In this document: positions 25,738 through 33,619 of the stretch, piece by piece
How positions within the stretch are numbered: the stretch's first letter is position 1
Layout of the letters: the number at the start of each line of letters is the position of its first letter
From: CBFHND01 sp965657085
GTDB taxonomy: Bacteria; Pseudomonadota; Alphaproteobacteria; Rhodobacterales; Rhodobacteraceae
Reading direction: 5' to 3'
Assembly (NCBI GenBank): GCA_965657085.1
Contig: CBFHND010000002.1
Span: 186,001-250,000 of the forward strand
Length of the DNA stretch: 64,000 nt
The notes under the pieces: generated by a model
Databases searched by the model: none
The model's input: only the letters and a program-made list of their open reading frames with translations
Told to the model about the DNA's origin: nothing
Program-made: the position numbers and the translations under genes

Positions 25738-26955
25738 ATGACACAGCACACGATCAAAAGACTTGGGTTGCACGGTGATGGCGTGGCCGACGGCCCCGTT
25801 TACGCCGCCAGAACCCTGCCGGGCGAAGTTGTTACTGGGGCTTTGGACGGCACCGCATTGACGGACATACGCATTGAAACGCCGTCCGACGCGCGTATCG
25901 CCGCGCCTTGCCGACACTACAAATCCTGCGGGGGATGCCAGCTGCAGCACGCATCAGACGCATTCGTGGAAGAGTGGAAAGCGCAAGTTGTTGTTCAGGC
26001 ATTGGCGGCGCAGGGTTTGCAGAGCACGGTCAGAGCCACGTTGACGTCGCCTCCTGCATCCCGCCGCCGCGCCACCTTTTCTGCGCGCCGAACCAAAAAG
26101 GGCGCGACCGCAGGTTTTCACGGGCGTGCATCGGACGTGATCACCGAAGTGCCCGAATGCCGGGTCATCGATCCGGGGTTGTTGCCTGCTCTTGATGCCG
26201 CCAAGGCGCTTGCGGTCATTGGATCAAGCCGAAAGGCCGAATTGGCCGTGACCGCAACCTTGACCGAAGAGGGCCTTGATCTGGCCGTGACAGGGGGCAA
26301 ACCTTTGGACGGTCCCTTGCGGGTGGAGCTTGCCCAGGCCTGCGGTGACCTCAACCTGTGTCGCCTGACGTGGGAGGGCGAAGTGATCGCCGCGCGCGGC
26401 CTCGCCATCCAACGGTTTGACGGTATGGCCGTGGTCCCACCGCCCGGCGCGTTCCTGCAGGCAACCGCGCATGGAGAGGAAACCCTTCAAGGGCTTGTTG
26501 TGTCCTTGTGTCAGGATGCCCGTCGCGTTGCCGACCTGTTTTGTGGATGCGGAACTTTTGCCTTGCCGCTGGCCCGCCACGTGGAAGTGCATGCGGTTGA
26601 GGCAGACACGGACATGATTGCCACGCTGGATCGTGCGCACCGGGATGCTACCGGGCTAAAACCTGTCACCGCCGAGGCACGCGATTTGTTCCGCCGACCC
26701 CTTTTGCCGGATGAGCTGTCGGCGTTTGATGTCGTGGTGCTGGACCCGCCGCGTGCAGGCGCCGCCGATCAGGTCGAGGAAATCGCGAACAGCACCGTGC
26801 AGCGCGTGGTGTACGTTTCATGCAGCCCTGCAACCTTCGCCCGCGATGCCGCGCGGCTTGTTGCGGCCGGATTTGCCCTCGAATGGGTCCAGCCGGTTGA
26901 TCAGTTTCGGTGGTCTTCGCATGTGGAGCTGGTTGCATCTCTGCAACGCCCCTGA
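25738..26955 (+). CDS. RlmD/TrmA-like RNA uracil-C5 methyltransferase
   Basis: A 405-residue class I SAM methyltransferase of the TrmA/RlmD group. CRHYKSCGGCQLQH supplies cysteines for a 4Fe-4S cluster. VADLFCGCGTFALPLARH is the SAM loop. VLDPPRAGA and YVSCSPATFARD hold the catalytic base region and the nucleophilic cysteine. The expected product is 5-methyluridine in 23S rRNA; the exact site (U747 or U1939 type) cannot be read from sequence. It begins 38 bases after the ABC exporter pair without a strong ribosome site. Confidence 0.85.
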   Translation: MTQHTIKRLGLHGDGVADGPVYAARTLPGEVVTGALDGTALTDIRIETPSDARIAAPCRHYKSCGGCQLQHASDAFVEEWKAQVVVQALAAQGLQSTVRATLTSPPASRRRATFSARRTKKGATAGFHGRASDVITEVPECRVIDPGLLPALDAAKALAVIGSSRKAELAVTATLTEEGLDLAVTGGKPLDGPLRVELAQACGDLNLCRLTWEGEVIAARGLAIQRFDGMAVVPPPGAFLQATAHGEETLQGLVVSLCQDARRVADLFCGCGTFALPLARHVEVHAVEADTDMIATLDRAHRDATGLKPVTAEARDLFRRPLLPDELSAFDVVVLDPPRAGAADQVEEIANSTVQRVVYVSCSPATFARDAARLVAAGFALEWVQPVDQFRWSSHVELVASLQRP

Positions 26956-26964
26956 TGCGATGTT

Positions 26965-26993
26965 TTGACAGTTTGGTGCGTGCTGTATTTTAG
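26965..26993 (+). promoter_or_regulatory. Candidate promoter before L,D-transpeptidase gene
   Basis: TTGACA at 26965-26970 is a perfect -35 hexamer in an AT-richer gap. Possible -10 boxes are TATTTT at 26986 (15-base spacing) and TTTTAG at 26988 (17-base spacing). The coding start is at 27056. Confidence 0.4.
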
Positions 26994-27055
26994 TATAGGG
27001 TAATGATCCCATTTAATGGTATTAAATGGTCAATAAGTGCTACGGGTATTTGAGG

Positions 27056-27553
27056 ATGAAGCGCAGAAATTTGGTTCTTGGCGGTCTCGCGACCTCAGTT
27101 TTGGGCGCGTGTTCGAGCAGCAAGTTCAGACGGTACAATGGCCCACAGGTGACCTATGTGGTGGTCAACAAGGCCCCCCGGCAAATGTTCCTGTTCCACA
27201 AGCAGCGGGTGCTGAAATCCTATGACATTGACCTTGGATTTGCCCCTATCGGGGACAAGTTCTTTGAGGGTGATGGCAGGACGCCGGAAGGCCGGTACAT
27301 CATCGACCGGCGTAACCCGAACAGCCAGTTCCACCTGTCACTTGGTATTTCATACCCCAACGCACAGGACATTGCCGAAGCACGGGCGCTTGGCAAAAGT
27401 CCTGGTGGCGACATCTTTATCCATGGCAAATCGAACCCTCTCAAGAAAGGGTCGAATGACTGGACGTGGGGGTGCATCGCCGTGACGAACCGCGAGATCG
27501 AAGACGTCTATGCGATGATCCAGAACGGCACGCCGATCCAGATCAACGCCTGA
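27056..27553 (+). CDS. L,D-transpeptidase (YkuD) lipoprotein
   Basis: A 165-residue YkuD-domain protein. The N-terminus MKRRNLVLGGLATSVLGACS has an Arg pair and a lipobox ending at the cysteine of LGAC, so it is probably a lipoprotein. The catalytic region has FIHGKS and TWGCIAV with the nucleophilic Cys. Such enzymes make 3-3 peptidoglycan cross-links or attach proteins to the wall. An upstream ATG at 27026 would add 10 residues ahead of the signal, so I prefer 27056. It is convergent with the CAP-domain gene, 5 bases away. Confidence 0.87.
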   Translation: MKRRNLVLGGLATSVLGACSSSKFRRYNGPQVTYVVVNKAPRQMFLFHKQRVLKSYDIDLGFAPIGDKFFEGDGRTPEGRYIIDRRNPNSQFHLSLGISYPNAQDIAEARALGKSPGGDIFIHGKSNPLKKGSNDWTWGCIAVTNREIEDVYAMIQNGTPIQINA

Positions 27554-27558
27554 GGGTG

Positions 27559-28200
27559 TCAGTCTTCGGTAGCAGAACTTACGACAACAGCCTCTGCATC
27601 ATCCTCGGATGTTGTCGGGTCTTCGACTGGCTGGGGTACCCGACGCGATGCCGCAGGGTTGGATTCAGGAACAAGCGCCTCGCCGGATGGATCACCCATG
27701 ACCATTGTCCACCAGATCTTGCCGTTGCTTTCCTGAAACCACGCAAAGCCCATGTCGCGTGCATTGCCGGACATGATGGTGCGGCGGGTGTCAGGCTGTT
27801 CCATCCAAGCGGCGAGGGTTTCCAGTTCAGTTTCATAGGTTTCAGAGATGTTTTCGCCCACAAGGCGACCTGGATAACCCACGCGCTGAAGGCGGTCGAT
27901 GGGTGAAGATCCGTCCGATCCAAAGTGCCATGGGCGGTTCTGAACCGACATGTCCCGAGCATGGGTGGCTGCAGCAGCGTTGAGTTGCGGGTTCAGTTCG
28001 ACCGGACCAACGCCAGACGAGCTGCGCAATGCATTGACTGAATCAAGCATCCGGAACTGAAGCTTGGCGGTGTCGGCTTCTCGAATTTTATAGAACTTTG
28101 GCAGTGGCTTGCCGTCGGTCCCAACTGTCGGTTCTGTCGGAACGGCACATGCGGCCAGCGCGACAGCGCCTGCCAGCAGCAATGAAATGATACGGATCAT
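27559..28200 (-). CDS. CAP (SCP/PR1-like) domain lipoprotein
   Basis: A 213-residue exported protein. The start ending at 28200 has GGAG upstream and gives a signal ending in lipobox LAAC at residue 18. The CAP domain follows: FRMLDSVNALRSSSGVGPVE, AAATHARDMSVQNRPWHFG (metal-binding His), GENISETYE and GFAWFQESNGKIWWTMVMG. The role of bacterial CAP proteins is poorly known. The tail is acidic and disordered. It lies between two L,D-transpeptidase genes, hinting at an envelope job. Confidence 0.83.
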   Translation of the reverse strand: MIRIISLLLAGAVALAACAVPTEPTVGTDGKPLPKFYKIREADTAKLQFRMLDSVNALRSSSGVGPVELNPQLNAAAATHARDMSVQNRPWHFGSDGSSPIDRLQRVGYPGRLVGENISETYETELETLAAWMEQPDTRRTIMSGNARDMGFAWFQESNGKIWWTMVMGDPSGEALVPESNPAASRRVPQPVEDPTTSEDDAEAVVVSSATED

Positions 28201-28371
28201 GGTAGGCTCCACTCGAACTGTGTTGGTCCGTGGGATACAATGCGTTGCGTGGCATTTCAAACGCACATCGGCGTAAGCCTGCCAGATGACAGTTGTTTGA
28301 ATTGCGACTGCGTCTTTCGCGCCATATTATGCCGACAATTGGCAGGAAAAGTTGCTGAAGGAGAGACACAC

Positions 28372-28965
28372 ATGTCCGATGAGCAAAAAAAATCGACAAG
28401 CCGCCGCGCCTTTTTGGCCGGGTCAGCCGCGCTTTTGGGCACGCCAGCCTTGGCGCAATCCATCCCTGCGGGGCAGGCCGAACGTGATCAAAATCTTGCG
28501 GTGCGTCGCAATATATCCAGCTTTCGAACGCTGGACTGGCGCCCCTATTTCGACAACCTGAACAATGGCGCGATCCTTGTGGATATCGACAGCCGCGCGG
28601 TCCACTACTGGAGCGGTGATCAATCGACTTACAAGCTGTACCCATCCAGTGTGCCGCTGACCGACGACCTGACGCGTCGTGGTCGCACGAAGGTGATCCA
28701 GAAGGTTGAAGGCCCCAGCTGGCGTCCGACGCCATCGATGTTGGAACGCAATCCCGAATGGCCCAAGTTCATTGGTCCCGGCCCCGATAACCCACTGGGA
28801 ACGCACGCTTTGTACCTCAGCTGGACATATTATCGTATTCACGGGACACACGACACGCGCAAAATCGGTCGCCGTTCGTCAAATGGCTGTATTGGCCTGT
28901 ACAACGAACACATCTCTGAATTGTTCGCTATGGCCAAAGTGGGCACACAAGTGTTGCTAATTTGA
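28372..28965 (+). CDS. L,D-transpeptidase (YkuD), Tat-exported
   Basis: A 197-residue ErfK/YbiS-type enzyme. The start at 28372 is fixed by AAGGAG at 28358-28363. The signal carries a textbook twin-arginine motif SRRAFLAGSAALLG, so it should leave the cytoplasm folded. The YkuD core has IHGTHD and SSNGCIGLYN with catalytic Cys. It is divergent from the CAP lipoprotein gene across about 170 bases. It is the second L,D-transpeptidase within 2 kb and uses a different export signal from the first. Confidence 0.9.
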   Translation: MSDEQKKSTSRRAFLAGSAALLGTPALAQSIPAGQAERDQNLAVRRNISSFRTLDWRPYFDNLNNGAILVDIDSRAVHYWSGDQSTYKLYPSSVPLTDDLTRRGRTKVIQKVEGPSWRPTPSMLERNPEWPKFIGPGPDNPLGTHALYLSWTYYRIHGTHDTRKIGRRSSNGCIGLYNEHISELFAMAKVGTQVLLI

Positions 28966-28970
28966 CGACA

Positions 28971-29000
28971 TTCGGGCGTTTCGGCGGGTAGACGCCCGAA
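28971..29000 (+). terminator. Hairpin after L,D-transpeptidase gene
   Basis: TTCGGGCGT (28971-28979) pairs perfectly with ACGCCCGAA (28992-29000) around a 12-base loop, 5 bases after the stop codon. There is no T-run, so it may be a weak terminator or a 3'-end protecting stem. Confidence 0.5.
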
Positions 29001-29103
29001 ACTAGGTTTGCAATCGGGATAGTTTGCTGTTTACACAGTTTTACGAGGTATGTCTTGGGTGCGCGTCCGCACAATTGCTGGCGCGCTTTTTCTGGAGGTT
29101 AAC

Positions 29104-29283
29104 ATGAAAAAACTCGTTCTCGCCGCTGCTCTGACTGCTGCTGCATCGACCGCTTTCGCAGGCGCGCCTGCTGACCCGATCATCGAAGCACCTGTTGTTG
29201 TTGAAGAAGCAACAAGCTCGTCTTCGGGCATCCTGCTGCCGCTGGTTCTGCTGGCGCTGGTTGCGGCTGCTGTCGCTGACTAA
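29104..29283 (+). CDS. Small exported/membrane protein, 59 residues
   Basis: The ATG at 29104 follows TGGAGG. The product begins with a clean signal peptide (MKKLVLAAALTAAASTAFAG). A short Pro/Val/Glu segment and a run of four serines follow, then one hydrophobic helix (GILLPLVLLALVAAAVAD). Mature size would be about 40 residues. A strong terminator follows immediately, so it is a monocistronic, probably well expressed gene. No known function; the layout of signal, serine hinge and C-terminal helix recalls small membrane-anchor peptides. Confidence 0.75.
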   Translation: MKKLVLAAALTAAASTAFAGAPADPIIEAPVVVEEATSSSSGILLPLVLLALVAAAVAD

Positions 29284-29306
29284 TCGTCGCACGGTATTCG
29301 AAAAGA

Positions 29307-29335
29307 AAAGGCGGTGCTTCGGCGCCGCCTTTTTT
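29307..29335 (+). terminator. Strong intrinsic terminator
   Basis: GGCGGTGC (29310-29317) and GCGCCGCC (29322-29329) form an 8-base stem with a TTCG tetraloop, flanked by A on the left and followed by six T. It ends the 59-residue gene. With the A-run it may also work on the opposite strand for hemH. Confidence 0.9.
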
Positions 29336-29362
29336 CGTTCTCCGGTAGTCTTGGGCTGAATA

Positions 29363-30424
29363 TTAATCCAGCCAACCGGCTAGGTTCTCCTCGATCACAT
29401 TTGACAGCGCTTCAATGTGCGCATCGTCATCATTCAGGCAGGGAATATAGGTGAACGTCTCGCCGCCTGCCTCTTCAAAGCTTTCCTTGATCTCTTCGTT
29501 GATCTCTTCCAGCGTTTCAATGCAATCAGCAGAAAACGCAGGCGCGCAGATGGCGATGTTCTTCTTGCCTGCTTCGGCCAAACGGGCGACTTCTTCTACC
29601 GTGTAGGGCTGCAACCACTCTTCGGGCCCGAACTTTGACTGGAACGTCGTCGTGATTTTGGTGTCGTCCCAACCCAAACGCTCTTTCAGCAGGCGCGTGG
29701 TTTTCTGGCATTGGCAGTGATAGGGATCGCCCTCCATCAAATAGCGGATGGGAACCCCGTGATAGGAACACACCAGAATGTCGGGTCGACTGTCGACATT
29801 TTCGTAGGCGCGTTCGATCGACTGCGCCAAGGCTTCGATATACATCGGATGGCCGAAGTAGGGCTGAACCGTGCGTGTCGTCGGTTGCCACTTTTCCTGC
29901 ATCAGGGCGCGAAAGAATTCATCGTTTGCCGTGGCTGATGTCGCACCGGCGTAGTGTGGGTAAAGAGGGAAAAAGAGGATTTTCTGGCAGCCTGCGGCCG
30001 TCATTTCCTGCACTTTGGATTTGGTCGACGGGTTGCCGTAGCGCATGCAGAAATCAACCACCACGTTGTCGCCGTAACGCGCCTGCATGGCCGTCTTGAT
30101 CTTTGCTGTTTGCGCCTTGGTGATCGTCATCAAGGGGCTTTCGCCCTCGTCTTCGTTCCAGATGGACTTGTACGCGGCACCCGATGAAAAAGGCCGTTTG
30201 GACAGAATGATCAGCTGCAGCAGCGGTTGCCAGATCCATGGGCTGTAATCAATCACACGGCGGTCAGACAGGAATTCGTTCAGGTAACGGCGCATCGACC
30301 AATAGTCGTAGTTGTCCGGCGTCCCGAGATTGGCAAGCAAGATGCCCACCCGCTCCGCCGGGATCGCGGGATGGTCCTCTTTGGCGTGAACAGGGCGTTT
30401 GGCCGTCTTTGATGTGTCCAGCAT
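29363..30424 (-). CDS. hemH: Ferrochelatase
   Basis: A 353-residue ferrochelatase that inserts Fe2+ into protoporphyrin IX, the last step of heme synthesis. GILLANLGTPDNYDYWSMRRY is split across the N-terminal motif. The metal-binding histidine is in CSYHGVPIRY and the acidic partner in FSADCIETLEEI. HCQCQKTTRLLKE is conserved. It lies 52 bases downstream of a SAM methyltransferase-like gene on the same strand. HemW at 1930-3072 is the other heme-related gene here. Confidence 0.95.
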   Translation of the reverse strand: MLDTSKTAKRPVHAKEDHPAIPAERVGILLANLGTPDNYDYWSMRRYLNEFLSDRRVIDYSPWIWQPLLQLIILSKRPFSSGAAYKSIWNEDEGESPLMTITKAQTAKIKTAMQARYGDNVVVDFCMRYGNPSTKSKVQEMTAAGCQKILFFPLYPHYAGATSATANDEFFRALMQEKWQPTTRTVQPYFGHPMYIEALAQSIERAYENVDSRPDILVCSYHGVPIRYLMEGDPYHCQCQKTTRLLKERLGWDDTKITTTFQSKFGPEEWLQPYTVEEVARLAEAGKKNIAICAPAFSADCIETLEEINEEIKESFEEAGGETFTYIPCLNDDDAHIEALSNVIEENLAGWLD

Positions 30425-30476
30425 GGGTCTTTCCGCTTGCTACAATGCACGTCAGATAAACGGTTTTGCGCTTGCG

Positions 30477-31295
30477 TCAATCTGGGAGGGGTGTTTCTGC
30501 GACATTCAGTGCATCTGCCAATCGCTGCTGGGCGGAGCCGGGGCGCAATGGCTTGGGTTGATTGTCCGCTGGGGCCCAACCTGTAAGAAAGATCAATTCG
30601 AAGGTCGCAGTTATGCGTCCCGAGCCGGTGCCAAAGTTGCTTTGATAGATGTCCTGCGCCCTTTCGAACACGGCGCGTGGGGTGGGTTGGCGCAGGCGTC
30701 CGGCCAGGGCATTGCCCTCACCCATGGCGCGCACATCGCGCATCAGGTGCCAGATGTCCGCATATTCTACCCGCTGTGTCAGGGTGTCGGCCACGGGCAG
30801 GGCAAAATCCGCACGCTGTAACAGGGCGCCAAGATCGCGTACCTCGGCCATGGGGGCCACACGGGGCGACAGGCCGCCCATCACCTGGATTTCCGCCTCG
30901 GCGAGGCAACTGCGCAGTTCTTGTAAGGTCTGGCCGCCAAAAAGTACCCCGATGAACAGCCCATCTGGCGCCAGCGCGCGGCGGGATTGGATCAGCTGTC
31001 CAACCGGATCGTTGGCCCAATGCAGGCCCATGGCGTGTATCACCAGATCATGTGCATCCAATGCCAATGGAAGTGTTTCGGCCCCTTCGATGACCGATGC
31101 ACCGCTTTGCAGACCCGCCCAGACATCCGGGTAATCCGTCACGATGACCGGGTCCGTAAAGGTTCTGTTAACCATGGAGAGGCGATCCTGCAGTTCTTCG
31201 AACGCTGTTGCCTGAAGAAACAGGGCTGACGCCTGCATCCGGGCGCGTTTGGCCGCTCGGGCCTTGGAATCAGTCAGGGCTGTGCTGGATGTCAT
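30477..31295 (-). CDS. SAM methyltransferase-like protein (BioC/NDUFAF5-type)
   Basis: A 272-residue protein, starting MTSSTALTDSKARAAKRARM. HDLVIHAMGLHWANDPVGQL and LAPDGLFIGVLFGGQTLQEL match the second half of the BioC/NDUFAF5 fold. The usual glycine-rich SAM loop is not evident between residues 40 and 70, so cofactor binding may be altered. NDUFAF5 homologues assist complex I assembly in mitochondria; that role here is only an inference. Its start is 14 bases from the divergent comF start. Confidence 0.7.
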   Translation of the reverse strand: MTSSTALTDSKARAAKRARMQASALFLQATAFEELQDRLSMVNRTFTDPVIVTDYPDVWAGLQSGASVIEGAETLPLALDAHDLVIHAMGLHWANDPVGQLIQSRRALAPDGLFIGVLFGGQTLQELRSCLAEAEIQVMGGLSPRVAPMAEVRDLGALLQRADFALPVADTLTQRVEYADIWHLMRDVRAMGEGNALAGRLRQPTPRAVFERAQDIYQSNFGTGSGRITATFELIFLTGWAPADNQPKPLRPGSAQQRLADALNVAETPLPD

Positions 31296-31309
31296 GAGGG
31301 AAGAATAGG

Positions 31310-32041
31310 ATGGGCCAGACCCGGTTTCAAACAGCATTGAACATGATTTACCCGCCGCGTTGTCTGGGGTGTGGTCAACATGTCGAAAGCGACTTTGGCC
31401 TGTGTGGGTCTTGTTGGGGGGAAACACCCTTTATCGGTGGGACCGTTTGTGACGGCTGTGGCATCCCTTTGCCGGGCCGGCCCGACCCCGAAGGCGTTAG
31501 CTGTGACAGTTGCATCGCGTCACCGCCGCCGTGGGGCCGCGCCCGTGCGGCACTTCAGTACAAGGGAATGGCGCGCAAACTTGTATTGGGGCTGAAGCAC
31601 GGTGACCGGCAGGAGGTGGCCATGCCGTCCGCCAAATGGATGGCTGGGGTCACAAGATCGCTTGTCGGCGAAAACACTCTGGTCGCGCCCGTACCGCTGC
31701 ATTGGTCCCGGATGCTCAAGCGAAGGTACAATCAATCCGCTTTGTTGGCCGAGGCATTGGCTGAAGAGCTGGGAAAGGCCTATTGCCCGGACCTTCTGCA
31801 AAGGGTGCGATGGACGCAATCACTTGATGGGTTCAATCGGGAAGATCGGCGCGCATTACTGAAGGGCGCCATTCGCGCGCATCCCAAACGGCGTCACCGC
31901 ATGGCGGGGCGATCGGTTCTTTTGGTCGATGATGTTCTAACCACCGGAGCCACACTTGGGGCCTGTACGCGTGCCTGCCTTGAGGCCGGTGCCATTCATG
32001 TCAACGTCGTTGCACTGGCGCGCGTGACCAAAGACGCCTAG
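31310..32041 (+). CDS. comF: ComF-family phosphoribosyltransferase-like protein
   Basis: A 243-residue ComF protein. The N-terminus has two cysteine pairs (CLGCGQ, CGSCWGE) and a second set (CDGCGIPLPG, CDSC) forming a zinc ribbon. The phosphoribosyl-binding motif is VLLVDDVLTTGATLG near residue 205. ComF proteins are linked to DNA uptake in competent species. In alphaproteobacteria such as Rhodobacter they are needed for receiving gene-transfer-agent DNA. A grx gene follows after 36 bases. Confidence 0.88.
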   Translation: MGQTRFQTALNMIYPPRCLGCGQHVESDFGLCGSCWGETPFIGGTVCDGCGIPLPGRPDPEGVSCDSCIASPPPWGRARAALQYKGMARKLVLGLKHGDRQEVAMPSAKWMAGVTRSLVGENTLVAPVPLHWSRMLKRRYNQSALLAEALAEELGKAYCPDLLQRVRWTQSLDGFNREDRRALLKGAIRAHPKRRHRMAGRSVLLVDDVLTTGATLGACTRACLEAGAIHVNVVALARVTKDA

Positions 32042-32077
32042 ATCATGTACCAACGACAGACTTGAAAGGTTCGGTAC

Positions 32078-32335
32078 ATGAAATCCGTTGAAATCTACAC
32101 GTCGCCGCTTTGTGGGTTTTGCCACGCGGCCAAACGGCTGTTGAACGAAAAGGGCGTCGATTTTGCCGAAGTGGACGTTTTGGCGAACCCCGATCGCAAG
32201 CCCGAGATGATCCAGCGTGCCAATGGAGGCCGGACCGTCCCGCAGATCTTCATCGGCGAAACCCACGTTGGTGGGTGCGATGACCTTTATGCGCTCGAGC
32301 GTGCAGGCAAATTGGATGCGTTGTTGGCCGCCTGA
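32078..32335 (+). CDS. grxC: Glutaredoxin (GrxC type)
   Basis: An 85-residue glutaredoxin. The active site is CGFC (SPLCGFCHAAKRLL) in place of the common CPYC, with both cysteines kept. GGRTVPQIFIGETHVGGCDDLY holds the cis-Pro and the glutathione-binding GGC-DD region. It reduces disulfides or mixed disulfides with glutathione. Its TGA overlaps the ATG of the next gene by one base, so the two are coupled. Confidence 0.92.
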   Translation: MKSVEIYTSPLCGFCHAAKRLLNEKGVDFAEVDVLANPDRKPEMIQRANGGRTVPQIFIGETHVGGCDDLYALERAGKLDALLAA

Positions 32336-33162
32336 TGAAGGCCGGGCTTGTTCAACTGAATGCGTCTGATGACCCGGTGGCCAACCTTGATGTCACCCTT
32401 GGGTATCTGGGCGCGGCTGAAGATCAGGGGGCTGCGTTCGTTCTGACCCCCGAAGTTACGAACTGTGTGTCCAAAGACCGGGCGCGTCAGTCTGCTGTGT
32501 TGCAATATGAAGCCGAGGATCAGACGCTCGCGGCCATCCGCGCCTTTGCCGCTTCCCGCGGGATTTGGGTTCTCATTGGATCGCTTGCACTGAAGGAACA
32601 TGGCGAAGACCGCTTTGTGAACCGGTCTTTCCTGATCGCACCCGGTGGCGATATCGCCGCCCGCTATGACAAGATCCACATGTTCGACGTTCAGATCAGC
32701 GCGGACGAGACATATCGCGAATCGTCAGGGTATCGGCCCGGGGAACAGGCCGTCGTGGCGCAGACACCCTTTGCGCGCATAGGTATGGAGATCTGCTATG
32801 ACATGCGCTTTCCACTCCTGTCCAACGCTCTGGCGCAGGCAGGTGCCGAGGTTCTGACATACCCGTCCGCCTTTTCCCCGATGACGGGAAAGGCCCATTG
32901 GCATGCCTTGCTGCGGGCGCGCGCGATTGAAAATGGGGCGTGGGTTCTGGCCCCTGCCCAAACGGGCACGCATGCGGCGCAATCGGGCGTGCCACGCAAA
33001 ACCTATGGTCACTCTCTTGTGGTCAGCCCATGGGGGGATGTGACACTTGACGCAGGTGACCTGCCGGGCGTTTACATGTTTGATCTGGATATGACCCAAA
33101 CCGCAGAGGCCCGTCGCCGCATTCCATCCCTGGACAACGCGCGGCATTTTGACGGCCCATGA
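32335..33162 (+). CDS. Carbon-nitrogen hydrolase (Nit1/omega-amidase-like)
   Basis: A 275-residue nitrilase-superfamily amidase. The catalytic triad is Glu40 (LTPEVTN), Lys113 (YDKIHMFD) and Cys154 (EICYDMRFP). RARAIENGAWVLAPAQTGTH is the usual motif after the nucleophile. The sequence resembles Nit1, which hydrolyses deaminated glutathione. Its coupling to a glutaredoxin gene supports a glutathione-repair role, though this is inference. The start uses the last base of the grxC stop codon. Confidence 0.87.
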   Translation: MKAGLVQLNASDDPVANLDVTLGYLGAAEDQGAAFVLTPEVTNCVSKDRARQSAVLQYEAEDQTLAAIRAFAASRGIWVLIGSLALKEHGEDRFVNRSFLIAPGGDIAARYDKIHMFDVQISADETYRESSGYRPGEQAVVAQTPFARIGMEICYDMRFPLLSNALAQAGAEVLTYPSAFSPMTGKAHWHALLRARAIENGAWVLAPAQTGTHAAQSGVPRKTYGHSLVVSPWGDVTLDAGDLPGVYMFDLDMTQTAEARRRIPSLDNARHFDGP

Positions 33163-33175
33163 CCCGAGCGAAAAC

Positions 33176-33619
33176 ATGAGTGACGACACAGACGCCCTTG
33201 CCATATCGCTGTTCAGCGAGATGTTGGCCGCTGATCAGATGGTCCGTAACCGTCTGAGCCGCGTGCTGCCCAAGGGCATGGAGATTTCCCATTTCTCGGT
33301 TCTGAACCATCTTGCGTGGCACGAGGGCGAACGCACGCCCGCACAGTTGGCCGAAGTGTTCAATGTCACACGCGGGGCCATGACCAACACCCTGGGCAAG
33401 CTGGAGTGGGCCGGATACATTCACATTCGACCTGACTGGGACGACGCCCGTCGCAAGCTCGTCGCCATCAGCCCCGCGGGCAAAAAGGCGCGTGATCAGG
33501 CGCTGAGCTCCGTGGCGCCTGTTGTCAGTGATATCGTCAAACAGATCGGCGCGGACCAGGTGCGCACCACGATTCCCACGTTGCGCGCTCTGCGCCGGAA
33601 ACTCGCTCCTAAGGCTTGA
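33176..33619 (+). CDS. MarR-family transcriptional regulator
   Basis: A 147-residue MarR-type winged-helix regulator. I start at MSDDTD (33176); an earlier ATG would overlap the amidase gene. EISHFSVLNHLAWHEGERTP leads to the recognition helix in NVTRGAMTNTLGKLEWAGYI, and RPDWDDARRKLVAISPAGKK is the wing. Targets are unknown; it may act on the grxC-amidase genes just upstream or on its own promoter. Its last 11 bases overlap the end of the convergent ubiG. Confidence 0.88.
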   Translation: MSDDTDALAISLFSEMLAADQMVRNRLSRVLPKGMEISHFSVLNHLAWHEGERTPAQLAEVFNVTRGAMTNTLGKLEWAGYIHIRPDWDDARRKLVAISPAGKKARDQALSSVAPVVSDIVKQIGADQVRTTIPTLRALRRKLAPKA

